This document shows, in pieces, positions 1 to 10,812 of a stretch of 45,000 nt of DNA. Source of the stretch: Chrysomallon squamiferum (taxonomy: Eukaryota > Mollusca > Gastropoda > Neomphalida > Peltospiridae). A program made the translations under genes and the position numbers. Each line of letters begins with the position of its first letter. Within the stretch, counting starts at the first letter, position 1. The stretch spans positions 14,673,625-14,718,624 of the forward strand of contig CM022672.1 in NCBI GenBank assembly GCA_012295275.1, given 5' to 3'. The notes beneath the pieces were generated by a model. It had not been told where the DNA came from. It made no database searches and saw only the letters and a list, made by a program, of their open reading frames with translations.

Positions 1-585
1 GTTATCAAACAGATGTTTTAACATACATTTTCCAACAGGATATATCATGGACTTCAGTAGAAAAAAAAAAAAAAATAAATAAATAAATAAATGTCGTGTA
101 GCTGAAATGGGAAATAATTAGCAGGAGGCGCAAAGACAATAAATTTACTGAATTAAAGATGTTAATGGTATCGGTTACATTCCATCACGCATTTCCAGGA
201 CAGGGCAACTGAATGCAGAAAATTTTCGTTTAGATGAAAAGTGATACCATTTCGTGGCGAATTTATTTTGGACTCAGTAAGTATAGTAGATTTGACCTCG
301 TGTTTTCGTGTGCACAAAATCTCAAAGTTTTAGCAAAAAAATTATTAAAAGAGGTCAATGCATTAGTTACTCATTAATGAAAAGTAACTCCTGCTTCACA
401 GAAGGGGGCGCTACCTGGATATCTGCTTTGTATATGTGTATGTTTGTCTGTTTGTAGAGAATACGTTTTCACATTACAACTTTGTTGGTTTACTTGTTGC
501 TGCTGCTGTTGTTATTGGGGGGGTTTTGGGGGGTTATTATTTTTTAAGCCTATTATTATTATTATTATTATTATCATTTTCATCA

Positions 586-638
<53 letters not shown>

Positions 639-644
639 TAACAG
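1..644 (+). other. Intron upstream of the last ENPP exon (partial)
   Basis: No exon is recognisable here. The stretch is AT-rich with a short poly-A/AAAT run near 61-92, and it ends in a TTA/ATT microsatellite that runs into the acceptor TTTAACAG at 637-644. It is called intron because the following exon begins inside a catalytic domain. Confidence 0.7.
546..640 (+). repeat. TTA/ATT microsatellite abutting a splice acceptor
   Basis: About 95 bp of ATT repeats with a few CAT interruptions. The array ends within a few bases of the AG used by the ENPP exon, so it occupies the place of the polypyrimidine tract. Confidence 0.95.
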
Positions 645-968
645 AACAAAACGGAAATGGCACTATATGAAACAGACAAGGGAGCACACGGATGGGACAA
701 CAGCCTCATGTCTATGAAAGCAATATTTTTTGCGAGTGGCCCAAATTTTAAGAAGAATGTTCGATTTGGACCAATCGAAAGCGTCGACATATTTCCTTTG
801 ATCTGTGAACTGATGGGAATACCCGCTGGGCCGACCAATGGCAGTCTAGAACGTGTCAAGGAATTCCTGGTTCCTTTTGACGTAAATGCCGCGCCAATGA
901 TGCACATTCAGTGTCTACTGATGTTTCTAGGACTCTTCGTTTTTATTTTGTTCTCAAAAATGAACTGA
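645..968 (+). CDS. Ectonucleotide pyrophosphatase/phosphodiesterase, last exon (C-terminal 107 residues)
   Basis: The open frame starts right after the acceptor at 643-644 and ends at TGA 966-968. Seen: a GAHGWDN motif (residues 13-19 of the exon) followed by SLMSMKAIFFASGPNF, then SVDIFPLICELMGI and PTNGSLERV. In ENPP enzymes the HGxDN histidine is one of the zinc ligands of the alkaline-phosphatase-type active site, and the downstream block with an NNG/TNG motif closes the catalytic domain. These enzymes hydrolyse phosphodiester or pyrophosphate bonds of nucleotides or lipids outside the cell. The last 23 residues are hydrophobic (CLLMFLGLFVFILF), which fits a type-I membrane anchor or GPI signal as in ENPP4/5-type members. 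The C-terminal nuclease-like domain of ENPP1-3 is absent. The exact paralogue cannot be fixed from one exon, and the upstream exons lie outside the window. Confidence 0.85.
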   Translation, partial: NKTEMALYETDKGAHGWDNSLMSMKAIFFASGPNFKKNVRFGPIESVDIFPLICELMGIPAGPTNGSLERVKEFLVPFDVNAAPMMHIQCLLMFLGLFVFILFSKMN

Positions 969-1145
969 ACTAAACTGAACTTTATAACTATTGAAATTAT
1001 TAATCAGAATGCATATGTTTAATTTGTACTAGTAGCAGTTTATACTAATAATGTACAGTTGTATATAAACAGAAACACAGAGGATGTCATTATTTTTGTA
1101 CGAAATTATTTTGTTAAATGACCAATAAAATATTTTAAAGTAAGC
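969..1145 (+). terminator. ENPP 3' UTR with poly(A) signal
   Basis: About 155 bases after the stop there is an AATAAA at 1124-1129, so cleavage is expected near 1140-1150. The sequence between is AT-rich and noncoding. Confidence 0.65.
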
Positions 1146-1700
1146 ATTCTTTAATTATATTATAACTAGTCAGCTCAGAATTATATACAAATTTCTCTTC
1201 ACAGAGCCAGAGGGTAGGAATTTAAAAAGAAAAACAAAAAATAAAAAAAAATCCCGTAACCAAACATAACTGGCTACCCATGTGTACTTCTGGGGTTTGT
1301 GCGTATGTGTGTCTGTCTGTGTACGTGCATGCTCAGATCTGTAATTATATGTCCGTGTTGATTTATTGAGGTGTGGAGGTATTTTGCCTACTGTTTGTTT
1401 TGTTTTTTTGTTTTTTTGAGTGTGTTTGCATAATTATATTGTACGAGTGTGGGTATGGTGTGTGTTTATGTATGTATGTATGTATGTATGTATGTATGTA
1501 TGTTTGTAAGTGTGTAATGTGTATATGTGAATGTGTGCGTGTATAGGTAAGTATAAATATATGTATATAATTTCCTATATTTGTGTGTACTTGTGTGTCT
1601 CTGTGTGTTAGTATGAATGTTTCGTTGCATGCGTGTATGATCTTAGTGTGTGTGTGTCCATTTCTGTGTCTGTGAGTACGTTTGTGTGTGTATATGTGTA

Positions 1701-2514
1701 CAGTTGATCCTCGATATCACGGACTAAATCTGCGAGAAAATTCAAAAAATTTGAACTTACCGCCATTTTCCACTATTACGATAGACAGATCAATGCAGGA
1801 AGCTCAACAAATTCGGATAGCTCAGTTTCTAAAACGGCTTGTCAGTTATTTTTCACGCTTCCTTCCTTGTTTCCACTTTCTGAGTATTTTCGCAGAGTTG
1901 ATCTCTCATCTGTGCAGGTACTCCGCTAACTTCATTCTTTCTGAACGGAAACCCTCTCTAAAAGTTAATGTTCATTTGATTCATTTTCATTCCGTTTCCT
2001 TCCACACTATAACGAGTAACACCATGTGTCTGAACTTGTAAAATTTTCTTTTCTAAAGTTCTATTCTTGAAGGAGTAATGTGTTCATTTCTTGAATAGTT
2101 CGGTTCTCAGCGATGACCCCTTAGTATCTGTTTATTACTGTGTAACAACCACTATGGAAATACGATACAGAACTCCAGCTTCGACAGACACGCCTATCTT
2201 CTCTGGGTCTGGAAATCAAATTGACCGTTGTCTAGCTTCTTACTTCAATCAAATAACAGCAAATAATGGATTTTATATTTTTTTTTTTTTCTTCTTCTTT
2301 TTGTTTATTTGTTGTTGTTGTTTTTTTTTTTTTTTTCCTTCGCTTCAGCTTTTACGTTTATGTCATAGTTTTACAAAGGTTGAGAATCCTTTATCCAAAA
2401 CCTATTCAAGCAGACGAGATTGTTCTGTGTTACAGTTTTCCGATAGAAGAAGCGTTCACAAACCTGCGTAAAAACTATTAAAAAGATTATACAAAAATAT
2501 CTGTAGGCTGACTG
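1701..2514. mobile_element. Candidate degenerate pogo/Tigger-like element
   Basis: The left end CAGTTGATCCTCGATATC is preceded by TA. The sequence at 2511-2514 reads ACTG followed by TA, so the block could be a TA-flanked element with CAGT...ACTG ends. The left terminus resembles, from memory, the terminal repeats of pogo/Tigger DNA transposons, which also insert at TA. The right end matches the inverted left end only weakly, and no transposase is visible. The 119-residue open frame inside it shows no domain. This is a weak call. Confidence 0.25.
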
Positions 2515-3079
2515 TACGAAATAAATGCCAATGAGTTTCTACTATAATCTGTATTTCACGTGACTGAGCGAAACATTGACGTTCTAATTGGAGCCAGCTG
2601 CTGTGAAACACAGCTGCGACAGTCACGCTCTCTGATAAAACCAGCGGGCGTATCTGTCGCAGGAAAGAGCTAGGGGAGGGGAAAGAGAAGGTGTGGTTAT
2701 TTAAGTTAATCTCCCTCTCCTTCAACTCCAAAATCTCAAAACATTTCCGGACCAAAGCATTTCGAACTAAAAAAATACTCAGCCTGTATAAATTTATACT
2801 GCACATGTATTTTGGATTGTAGTTAATGAGAGGAATGTTCGATTATTTTCTTTTTAATTTATAAAATTTAATTTTTTAATTTTTTTTTTTAATAATGGGA
2901 TTTTTGTTGTTTGTGTTTATTTGGGAGGTTGTTTATTTGGGAGGTTGTTTTTTGTTGCTGTTGTTTTGTTTTGTTTTTTCATGATCTTTTCAGATATTTT
3001 CGTTCGGAAATTTAGTGTGTGTGTGTGTGTGTGTGTGTGAGTGGCAGAAGGCCTAATAAAATAAAATAGAAATAAAATG

Positions 3080-3142
3080 CCCAGCCACCACATCTATCTA
3101 GCTGTAGGTCAGATGAAGGTCAAGATGCATGTGATGGCTGGG
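3080..3142. repeat. Imperfect hairpin with 14-bp arms
   Basis: The arm CCCAGCCACCACAT at 3080-3093 pairs with ATGTGATGGCTGGG at 3129-3142 (13 of 14 positions), with a 35-base loop. Its function is unknown; it could be a remnant of a small inverted-repeat element. Confidence 0.6.
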
Positions 3143-3472
3143 TAAACATAAAGGCAAATTAAAACAAAGAGAATAAAAACTAATAAAAATAAAATAAACC
3201 AAATCAACCAGCTAATAGAATAACCGGAATCGAGTAACAGCTCCAATACAGTAAAATAGGCCTTCAGGTAACATTTTATGATATTTTGTAAATTTAAACT
3301 GGACTAGATTATGTGAACTTGAAACAGCGGCATAAATGACTTTTTATTGTTGTTGTTGTAAATGATATTACTTAGGAGCGTAAATTAATCGAAATCTGGA
3401 GTCAGTAAAATAGAAATTGTTTCAGATCTGAAAACGTGTTAGTTTGTTGTTTGTTGTTGTTGTTTTTTGTTG

Positions 3473-3508
<36 letters not shown>

Positions 3509-4339
3509 ATTTGTTTTGTTTGTTTGGGTTTTTTTGGGGGGTTTTCTTGCATAGTTTTCTTTTCTATTTTTTTGGTTTTTCGGTTGTTGTTTTAATTGGT
3601 TTTTTTTTAATTACCTTAACTTTTAGTTAACTATTCTCACTTTGTGTAAATGCTACCAATGGCTGATTACTTCTTTTTTCTTCTACACTCAAATTACCCC
3701 AATCTTCATATTATCCACAGATCTGATTTCTTCAAAATAACTCATGTGACCATTATTTAACAGACAGTTCAGTAGATATGAATCAAGACATATTTAATAG
3801 ACAGTTTATATGTATTTACTGAAAAATGAAGATAATTCACTACGCGAATGTCTGCAGATTCTACGAGGAAACAACAAGACAGAAAGCAGCAATTCTTTAA
3901 AAAGACAGCACATCTTTCAACTTAATGTTTATAATATGAATGAAGAAAACGAATCGAAAAATTAACTTCTTTAACACTACATCAAGTTTTTGTTCTTTCT
4001 TTTTCTTCTCGTATTTTTTTTTCTCTCTCTCTATCTCTTTCTTAAGCTTTTTGCATAAATATAATGTGCTTTTTTATGTATTTGATCAGTAGCCCTAGGT
4101 GTATTATAAACTTTCTGACATAAACTTTCGATCGATTCGATGTAAATTGATAAAATTTCTTCAGTGAAGATAAATGGCTCCAAATAAATATATGTTTAGT
4201 TTTAAATCTCTAAAACAGTGTGTAATAACTAGAGATAATATCAACTGCTTTTTATTCGTCGTTGCTTTGCTTGATCATAAACACGTAAAATAAAAAGGTG
4301 GTGTGATACCAAGTATTAATAAAGAATTTGAAAACGAGG

Positions 4340-4402
4340 TTTGGTCGGCATTTCCGGTTGTGTGCGAAAGGCGGACGTTTTGTTAAGAAGAGTAATATAA
4401 AG
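4340..4402 (+). promoter_or_regulatory. PRPF38B: PRPF38B core promoter and noncoding first exon (inferred)
   Basis: A GC-richer island in AT-rich DNA contains TTCCGG at 4352-4357, the reverse complement of an ETS core CCGGAA, which is typical of TATA-less housekeeping promoters. It is followed by a potential donor AAAG|GTATAG at 4402/4403. A noncoding exon ending at 4402 would splice to 5186, three bases before the start codon. The transcription start is not visible directly. Confidence 0.45.
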
Positions 4403-5185
4403 GTATAGTAATCTTTTAAAAGAGAATTATTTATGCTTAAATATAACTTATTTTATATACTAGCCGTTATAATATTTCAAAAAGTAAAATGGCTGTGGTT
4501 AAAGAAACCATAATAGGTTTAAATTTCAAAAAATAAGAACGCAGATAAAAATTTAATTTTACAGTCAAGAGTCATGTCTTGAAGATAAATCGAAGCCAAA
4601 TATCGCGCCAGCAATTACTGCAATCAGCCGTTCAGAGCTGTTTATTCTTTTATTTTATTTATATTTTATTATTATTATTATTATTATTACTTTGTTTTAA
4701 TTTTTAGTTTTATGAATATTATTATTAATTATTATAATTAACTTAATTCTATTATTAATTTATTGATTTTCAAAGGGAAATGTCCTATTAATAATTAATG
4801 AATTACTCTTTTTTAAAGTATATATCATCTTAGATATTTTATTACAGAAAAGTTGCAGTACAATTTGTTCAAATATAATGTAAAATAAACAAATAAATGA
4901 TAAACTTCTTTATAATTAGTGATATATCATTCTAATAAGAAATTTTGCCAGTCAGTAATAATACAGTGTAACCATCAAATGATCAATTCCTGGAGGCAGC
5001 AGCATTTTCTTTGTTTAATTGTAAATTAATTTTGCTATCTATCGTGGTAAAAATTAATTTAATCTGTTATCATATTTGTCATAGCATGGCATTTTACTGT
5101 TGTAGTTTAAAAAAATAATAATAATAAAAAAAAAAATTATATCATTAATCGTGTTTTGTGTTACATAATGTATATTTCATTACAG
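4403..5185 (+). other. PRPF38B: PRPF38B intron 1 (5' UTR intron, inferred)
   Basis: AT-rich sequence with an ATT run near 4668-4688 and no ORF of interest. It ends with the acceptor TCATTACAG at 5177-5185. Confidence 0.5.
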
Positions 5186-5188
5186 ATC

Positions 5189-5344
5189 ATGGCACCCAAC
5201 AATGCTCTTACAATATGGGGCAATGAGAAGACAATGAATTTGAACACATTGCTTTTAACAAACATACAGTCATCTCCATATTTTAAAGTCAATTTGTTTG
5301 ACCTCAAGACATATCATGAGGTTATAGATGAAATTTACTACAAG
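5189..5344 (+). CDS. PRPF38B: PRPF38B coding exon 1 (residues 1-52)
   Basis: It opens with MAPNNALTIWGNEKTMN and ends in DEIYYK. The donor is AAG|GTAGGT at 5344/5345, phase 0. The acceptor TTACAG ends at 5185. Confidence 0.95.
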
Positions 5345-8300
5345 GTAGGTAAGAATGCATCACTTCTGTTGTATTTTTTCTTCTTACTTCAGTTGTATTG
5401 GATTCCTTCGTTAAAATTGGCTTTTATTTTATTTTTTATTTTTTATACTAAATTATTACTGTAATAAATTCATTGACATCTCAGATGTTATTTTATTAAA
5501 TTTTTATGTAATTTATTATTTACAGTAACTATTAAAGTATAGTTAACATAACATGCTCACGTTTTGTATTGATCATTTTAATATTACGTAGCACGTATTC
5601 CACTATTGTTTTATTCTCCATCACCACCATGTCAATGTTCATATAAAAAAGAAGAAGAAAGAAATAATAAGAATAAACTCAACTTTTTCAACTGAATTTG
5701 AACACACTGAGGCATAAAGAAAGGATACAGTGCATATGCAGCCTTATACTTGTGTTCTTACTTCTGCTTTCTGTTTGAAGGTCACACATCTTGAACCATG
5801 GGAGAAAGGTAGCAGAAAGACTGCAGGACAGACAGGAATGTGTGGAGGGGTAAGTTAACACATTCTGTACTCTGTTGATAGTTAACATTCTTATTATTAT
5901 ATTTGTGTATATAACCCATTTGTTTTTGTTTTCTAAATATCTTATTACACATAGAACCAAAATCATTTGAAAAATCATCTGACACAAGTTTCCAAACAAA
6001 TTTTCTGGTATTTTTTAGTTTTTCTCTTTTTTTTTTCTCTTTTTTTTATTAATTACAGCTATACGAAATTTAATTATAGTTTATTATTATTATTATATAT
6101 GTTTTTTTTATTATTATTATTATTATTAATTTAGAATTTTATGTTCTGTGCCTAGTTTGGAAAGTATTCTTGCTTTGATGGGCAGTCTAGCTGTTTATTT
6201 TAAATACTTAGAAAAGGCCACATTGAATAAATGTCTTTATTATCCCCTTTAATCAAAGAAATGTTGGATCAGTTCTTGTATTTTGTTGTTGTTATTTAAA
6301 TTCATTATTAGTCAATTATCTATACTCAGTCTTGTGCCTTTTACTTCAGGTACGAGGTGTGGGTGCTGGCGGTATTGTGTCCAGTGCTTTCTGCTTGCTG
6401 TATAAACTGTTCACCCTCAGACTGACCAGAAAACAGCTCATTGGACTCATAACTCACACAGACTCACCATACATCAGAGGACTAGGATTTATGTACATAC
6501 GGTCAGTCTTTTACTGATATTGTAAATCTTCCTGACAGTGGCAAACATTCCACGAGTTTATCTAAGAGCAGCAGAGTTACCATGATCCTGCAGAGGCAAA
6601 TAACAATTCGTTCATCCTATTTTAGTGTTTTTAGCTCAGCGAAACAGTTGTAAAATAAATGAGTATAGGTTGCTTTGTGCCTATGTACATACATTATAAC
6701 AATATGACAGGTGTACGTTTGTTTTGGGTAAATGTGTTCACTGAAATTGTTTTCTGAATTAAAAATATCAAGATGTTATGTATGATAATAAAACAAAAAT
6801 AAAAATCAGTTGGACTAATTTGAAATGGCATAGGAAAAAAACACACACATTCTGTAATAATAAGCTGAAACATAGTGTGATAAAATTACGAGATATGATT
6901 TTTTTAACTGTGCACATTTATTGATTTGTTTTTTTTACATAAGATGCATGTTCATATGCATACAGACACACACACACAAATATGCATTTAATAATTTTTA
7001 CTCAGTTAAAATAACTGTTTACATATAACGTATCACATTTTAGATAAATGCACATTTATTGATTTTTATTTGATGTATTAGTTACACAAGTTTTTTACGT
7101 TACAGATATACTCAGCCACCTGCTGATTTATGGGATTGGTATGAAGACTATCTTGACGATGAAGAGGTAACTTGTCAACAGAATAATTTTATTTGATATC
7201 ACTAGAATTTATCCTTTTTAAATTAACCTGATCTTAAAAAGATCATTACTTTTTTTTTTTTAAATGGAAGAAATGATAGTAGTAGCATAGAACTCAGTAT
7301 TAATATTACAGCTGAATAGTTATCTGTATTTTTTAAAAAAAAAAACAAGCTAATATTAATTTTTGATATTTTGTATAGTAGATTTTTTCTTTGTTTAAAA
7401 AAAAAAAAAATCGTTGCTTTTTTTTATTTTTATTTTTATTTTTTTCTGCTTTAATAACATTACAACAAAAAAAAATATGGCAATTTGAGAGTAAACTAGC
7501 CTCACTTTATCAGAATTTGTGCATGTGAACCTGTTGCTATGTTAAATTTTGTTGTAACTGCAGGCTGGGTGTTGCTCTAGGCCATTACGTAGCAGGGCGT
7601 CTGACCAGGCAGTCATCAGATATCCATCCTCAACTTGAGGTTAACACTCAAAGCTAACCTTTGTTTTTGTTTTAATTACTACAAATGTTTGGTTGTTTGC
7701 ATTTCATAATAGCAGAGTTCACGACCAGATCATGTTGAAATAAATGTGAAAATTCAAATACTTTGTGAACCAAAAAAAAAAAAAGTATTAAAAAAAAGCT
7801 TGATGACCCTTCTGGTACGTTTTTGTTGAACTTAAATAATTTTTTGATGTTTGTGTGTGTGTGATTTTTTTTTAACGTTTTTTGTATTTTTTTTCAACTG
7901 CTAAATTATTTAAATTGCAGTACATCAGTTAAATTATTGAGATAGAATAATGCCCTCTAGACATCACTTATTTCATAATGCTGAAAAATGTTCAAGCGTT
8001 TCAGTTAAAATTTACCTGGTAGTTTTGTATTCTTTCTCACATTTTACAAAAAAAAAAAAAATCATTTGACATTGTTTTTATTTTTATTTATTTTTTAGTT
8101 TCTTTTTATTATGCTCAGATATCATCATTCATTTCAGTGATGTTAGATTATCACCAAAGCATTAGTGTACATGAACACTGAAGCCAAAACTATGCCTGAC
8201 CTTTCTTTTATATTTTTATTGCTAATTTAGTGTGTGAATACATTAATTTGATTTTTTATTATTTTGAAGTCGGAAATTAAGCTAGAATCTTTTATTTTCT

Positions 8301-9511
8301 GGATATTTGTTTTTAAAAATTTGGCTAGAGCAAGACCCAAATTCCTTTAATTTAAAAAATACTATACTTTTTATATTTATAGGTGTTGTTTGTTACGTGT
8401 GTATCTGTTTTGATGAATTGGTTTCTGTATTTGTAGGAAGTAGACGTGAAAGCGGGCGGAGGCCATGTGATCACAATAGGAGAACTGGTTCGCCAGTTCC
8501 TAGTCAAACTTGAGTGGTATTCCACTCTGTTTCCACGCATCCCGGTGCCAGTTCAGAAAGTCATTCAGGAGAAGCTGAGAGAACATCCTCCAGTTCACGC
8601 AGCGCGACCAGTTGAGGATGATGTGTCCATCCGACCAGAACATCCCAGGCTGGACAGCGTGTCGTTCGGCGAAGCAGAGCGGGTGTCTCACAAGAGACAC
8701 AGGTGAGTTGAAAGGTGATGAACCACTTAATTCTTACATCGTTCTGTCTGGAAATTATTAGCATTTTATACACACACACTCTGAACAAAATTTAATTGTT
8801 ATATGGATTTTTGTTTTAAATAATTTATAAATTTTATATCTTCTTGTTATTTCTAAAAATAATGATTTTGTATGAAACATTTCACTATCAGTTTATTAAT
8901 TTTTTAAATTACAAAACAAAACAAAACAAAAAAGAATTAGTGAGTGGTAACCTTTTCAAAAATCTAAATGAATGTTAGGTGAGTTTGCAAAGTTATTGTT
9001 TGAAAAATGACAAGTCTGTTCTGAATTCAGTCCAAGTGATGACAGGCGGGCTCCCAGGCACCGATCTCCTCGCCGGTCACCACCGCGGAGATCACCCCCA
9101 TCTTCATCCAGACACCGCTCACCACGACCGTCGCCACCTCCTCACAGGAGATCACCCTATTACCGCTCACCTCGCAGGTCACCACCACCACCACCACCAC
9201 CACCACCATCCAGACACAGATCTCCGCCCCACAGGGACCGCTACCATTCCCACGACGACGATTTTGCCAGGCAGCTGGAGAGGGAGCGAAAGAGGCAGCA
9301 GCGAGAGAAAGACAGAGATGGCAAGGTGAAGGACAAAGGAAGGAAGCGGTCGGGCAGCAGGGAGCGACGCAGGTCGCGAAGCCGAAGTCGAGACAGGAAG
9401 GAGAAAACAAAACACCGGTCACGTTCACGGTCGAGAACAAAAGTGCACAAACACAGAGACAGAAGCAGTGACCGCAACACCCGCTCCCACGACAACAATG
9501 GACACTGCTAA
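5189..9511 (+). CDS. PRPF38B: PRPF38B, pre-mRNA-splicing factor 38B (complete, six coding exons)
   Basis: The coding exons 5189-5344, 5781-5849, 6350-6501, 7106-7166, 8437-8702 and 9031-9511 join to 1,185 nt, exactly 394 codons plus stop. Residues about 8-175 form the PRP38 domain and closely follow the animal PRPF38B sequence: LWGNEKTMNLN-type start, HLEPWEKGSRKTAGQTGMCGG, AFCLLYKLFTLRLTRKQ, HTDSPYIRGLGFMYIRYTQ, DLWDWYEDYLDDEE, DVKAGGG and FPRIPVPVQK. PRP38-family proteins belong to the U4/U6.U5 tri-snRNP/B-complex machinery and act in the nucleus during spliceosome activation. Residues 236-394 are an Arg/Ser/Pro-rich tail with RHRSPRRSPP and RSRSRSRDR tracts. The tail is shorter than in the human protein (about 546 residues). 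The start is ATG 5189, in the position where the conserved domain begins after a short N-terminus. Only PRPF38A is a serious alternative, and the sequence fits 38B. Confidence 0.96.
5345..5780 (+). other. PRPF38B: PRPF38B intron 2
   Basis: A 436-bp AT-rich intron with no further signal seen. It ends CTGTTTGAAG. Confidence 0.9.
5781..5849 (+). CDS. PRPF38B: PRPF38B coding exon 2 (residues 53-75)
   Basis: A 69-nt exon encoding VTHLEPWEKGSRKTAGQT then GMCGG, a signature block of the PRP38 domain. Donor GGG|GTAAGT, phase 0 at both ends. Confidence 0.95.
5850..6349 (+). other. PRPF38B: PRPF38B intron 3
   Basis: 500 bp, AT-rich, with ATT runs near 6079-6130. The acceptor is TTTTACTTCAG. Confidence 0.9.
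6350..6501 (+). CDS. PRPF38B: PRPF38B coding exon 3 (residues 76-126)
   Basis: Encodes VRGVGAGGIVSSAFCLLYKL through GLGFMYI plus two bases of Arg126. Donor CG|GTCAGT, phase 2. Confidence 0.95.
6502..7105 (+). other. PRPF38B: PRPF38B intron 4
   Basis: 604 bp, AT-rich, with a short CA run near 6967-6978. The acceptor is TTTACGTTACAG. Nothing else is seen. Confidence 0.9.
7106..7166 (+). CDS. PRPF38B: PRPF38B coding exon 4 (residues 126-146)
   Basis: Completes Arg126, then YTQPPADLWDWYEDYLDDEE. Donor GAG|GTAACT, phase 0. Confidence 0.95.
7167..8436 (+). other. PRPF38B: PRPF38B intron 5
   Basis: The largest PRPF38B intron (1,270 bp). It is mostly A/T runs, with one higher-complexity island at about 7555-7670 that holds a 13-bp near-palindrome CCTCAACTTGAGG (7628-7640). 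No second gene is seen in it. Confidence 0.85.
8437..8702 (+). CDS. PRPF38B: PRPF38B coding exon 5 (residues 147-235)
   Basis: EVDVKAGGGHVITIGELVRQ through FPRIPVPVQK finishes the PRP38 domain. A charged linker ending in SHKRH follows. Donor AG|GTGAGT, phase 2. Confidence 0.95.
8703..9030 (+). other. PRPF38B: PRPF38B intron 6
   Basis: 328 bp, AT-rich, ending GAATTCAG. The polypyrimidine tract is poor, and a second in-frame AG lies at 9044-9045. Confidence 0.85.
9031..9511 (+). CDS. PRPF38B: PRPF38B coding exon 6, RS-rich tail (residues 235-394) and stop
   Basis: The exon encodes repeated RHRSP/RRSPP units, a run of nine prolines from a CCA microsatellite (about 9180-9209), a charged QLERERKRQQREKDRD stretch and several SRSRSRDRK-type tracts. 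The stop TAA is at 9509-9511. It is much more GC-rich than its surroundings, as expected for an Arg/Ser/Pro tail. RS tails are phosphorylated and mediate contacts among splicing factors. Confidence 0.93.
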
Positions 9512-10773
9512 CATAGACCACTCGTTTTAGTTCCTCGACAGTTTTAAAAAACATTCTCCAGTAAACTAGGATCATTTCAACAGTGATTGGTGTTAACACA
9601 GCTCAGAGGCGAGCCGCAGTGATCACAATTCCAAGATTACAACAACTAGTGGTCACTGCTAATGAAGCTTATTATTTTGTTTTTCCTTTCTCAACATTTT
9701 AACACCGAGTCTGTCCAGTCCTCTGTAAGTAGCATCAACTTAGGATGGAGACCACAAGCAGTGATTGAAATTCCAAGTTTACTGTAACAACAGACACTGG
9801 TGACCAAGCTTATTTTTAGTTTTTCATTTTTCAGCATCCTCACATATGTATCGTCTTTAAGTAAAACACTATGTCCATTCAGGTTACATACATATACGAA
9901 CAAAGTAGAAATTATTTTTTTGTACAAGTTGTAAGCTTTTTCAACTATTGAACAAATGGAAATGAAAATACTGTGGGTTTTTTTTTTTTTTTTTGTCAAC
10001 ATCACTGAGAAGGACTGCTCGACTTCACCATGTTTTTAAATGCCATCATATCAAATTTTCATTCTTGTACAGAGACTCAGAATATTGATTGTATACATAT
10101 TTTATTTAAAAAAATCAAAATCTCCATTGATTGAAAGTACATAAGAAGAATGTTAATTCATTTGGCCTTAACACTTTTTGTTTTAAAACGGTAAGTTTCA
10201 TTTGTGTTTTATGTCGAAACTTCTCTTCATATTTGAAAAGTTATGCAATGGTTAGGAACAGTTTGATCATTAATAATTAGTCAATTTTCTCCATTCAGTG
10301 CTTCATGAAACGTTTAATGTTTCATTATCAAACAAGTCATAAATATGTTTAGTTGTATTTTTTAAAGTAATTTTTATGCATTTGCTTTACAAAATTAGTG
10401 ATCATTAATCATGAAATATATTAATGGGGATTTGTTACTTCTCTTTTTTCTTTTCTTTTTTTAAATCCATCATTAAATGTGTTTGAACATACAGTTTAGT
10501 TTTGAGGCAGCAATGAAATAAATGTAATTACATATTTTATAATTAATTTGGTCTGTCATGATCAGTTTAAATACTTTGGATCATTCTTCAGAGTTCATTT
10601 TCAGAATACACCATTGTCATATGCAATTCATCTTTAAATGTGTTCAGATACTGAGCCTTCATCTCACTTCAGATCTGTACAAATAGGTTTATTTTAAGAC
10701 CTTGAACATGGCCAATATTTTTTCTTCTGAAAGTCACCTATTTTCACTGTGGGTCTGTACAGAAGGGATTTTG

Positions 10774-10812
<39 letters not shown>

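Larger units (their letters stand above)
1146..4339. other. Intergenic spacer between ENPP and PRPF38B
   Basis: No coding exon is supported. It holds a TG/GTAT-rich stretch (about 1290-1700), a higher-complexity block (1701-2815) listed separately as a candidate old transposon, a TG run near 3016-3038, a short hairpin (3080-3142), several poly-T runs (for example 3479-3507) and AT-rich unique sequence up to the PRPF38B promoter. Confidence 0.7.

Noticed and set aside
436-717. 93-residue Leu-rich ORF before the ENPP exon
   Set aside because: It is the TTA microsatellite read in another frame than the conserved ENPP frame.
1682-2041. 119-residue ORF in the spacer
   Set aside because: No recognised domain and no splice context. 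It overlaps the candidate transposon terminus.
7801-7900. C/D snoRNA hosted in a PRPF38B intron
   Set aside because: A TGATGA occurs at 7801, but there is no matching D box at suitable distance and no terminal stem.
9027-9599. 190-residue open frame on the minus strand
   Set aside because: It is the antisense shadow of the GC-rich RS tail of PRPF38B, with a polyvaline run from the CCA repeat. The sense protein is clearly conserved.
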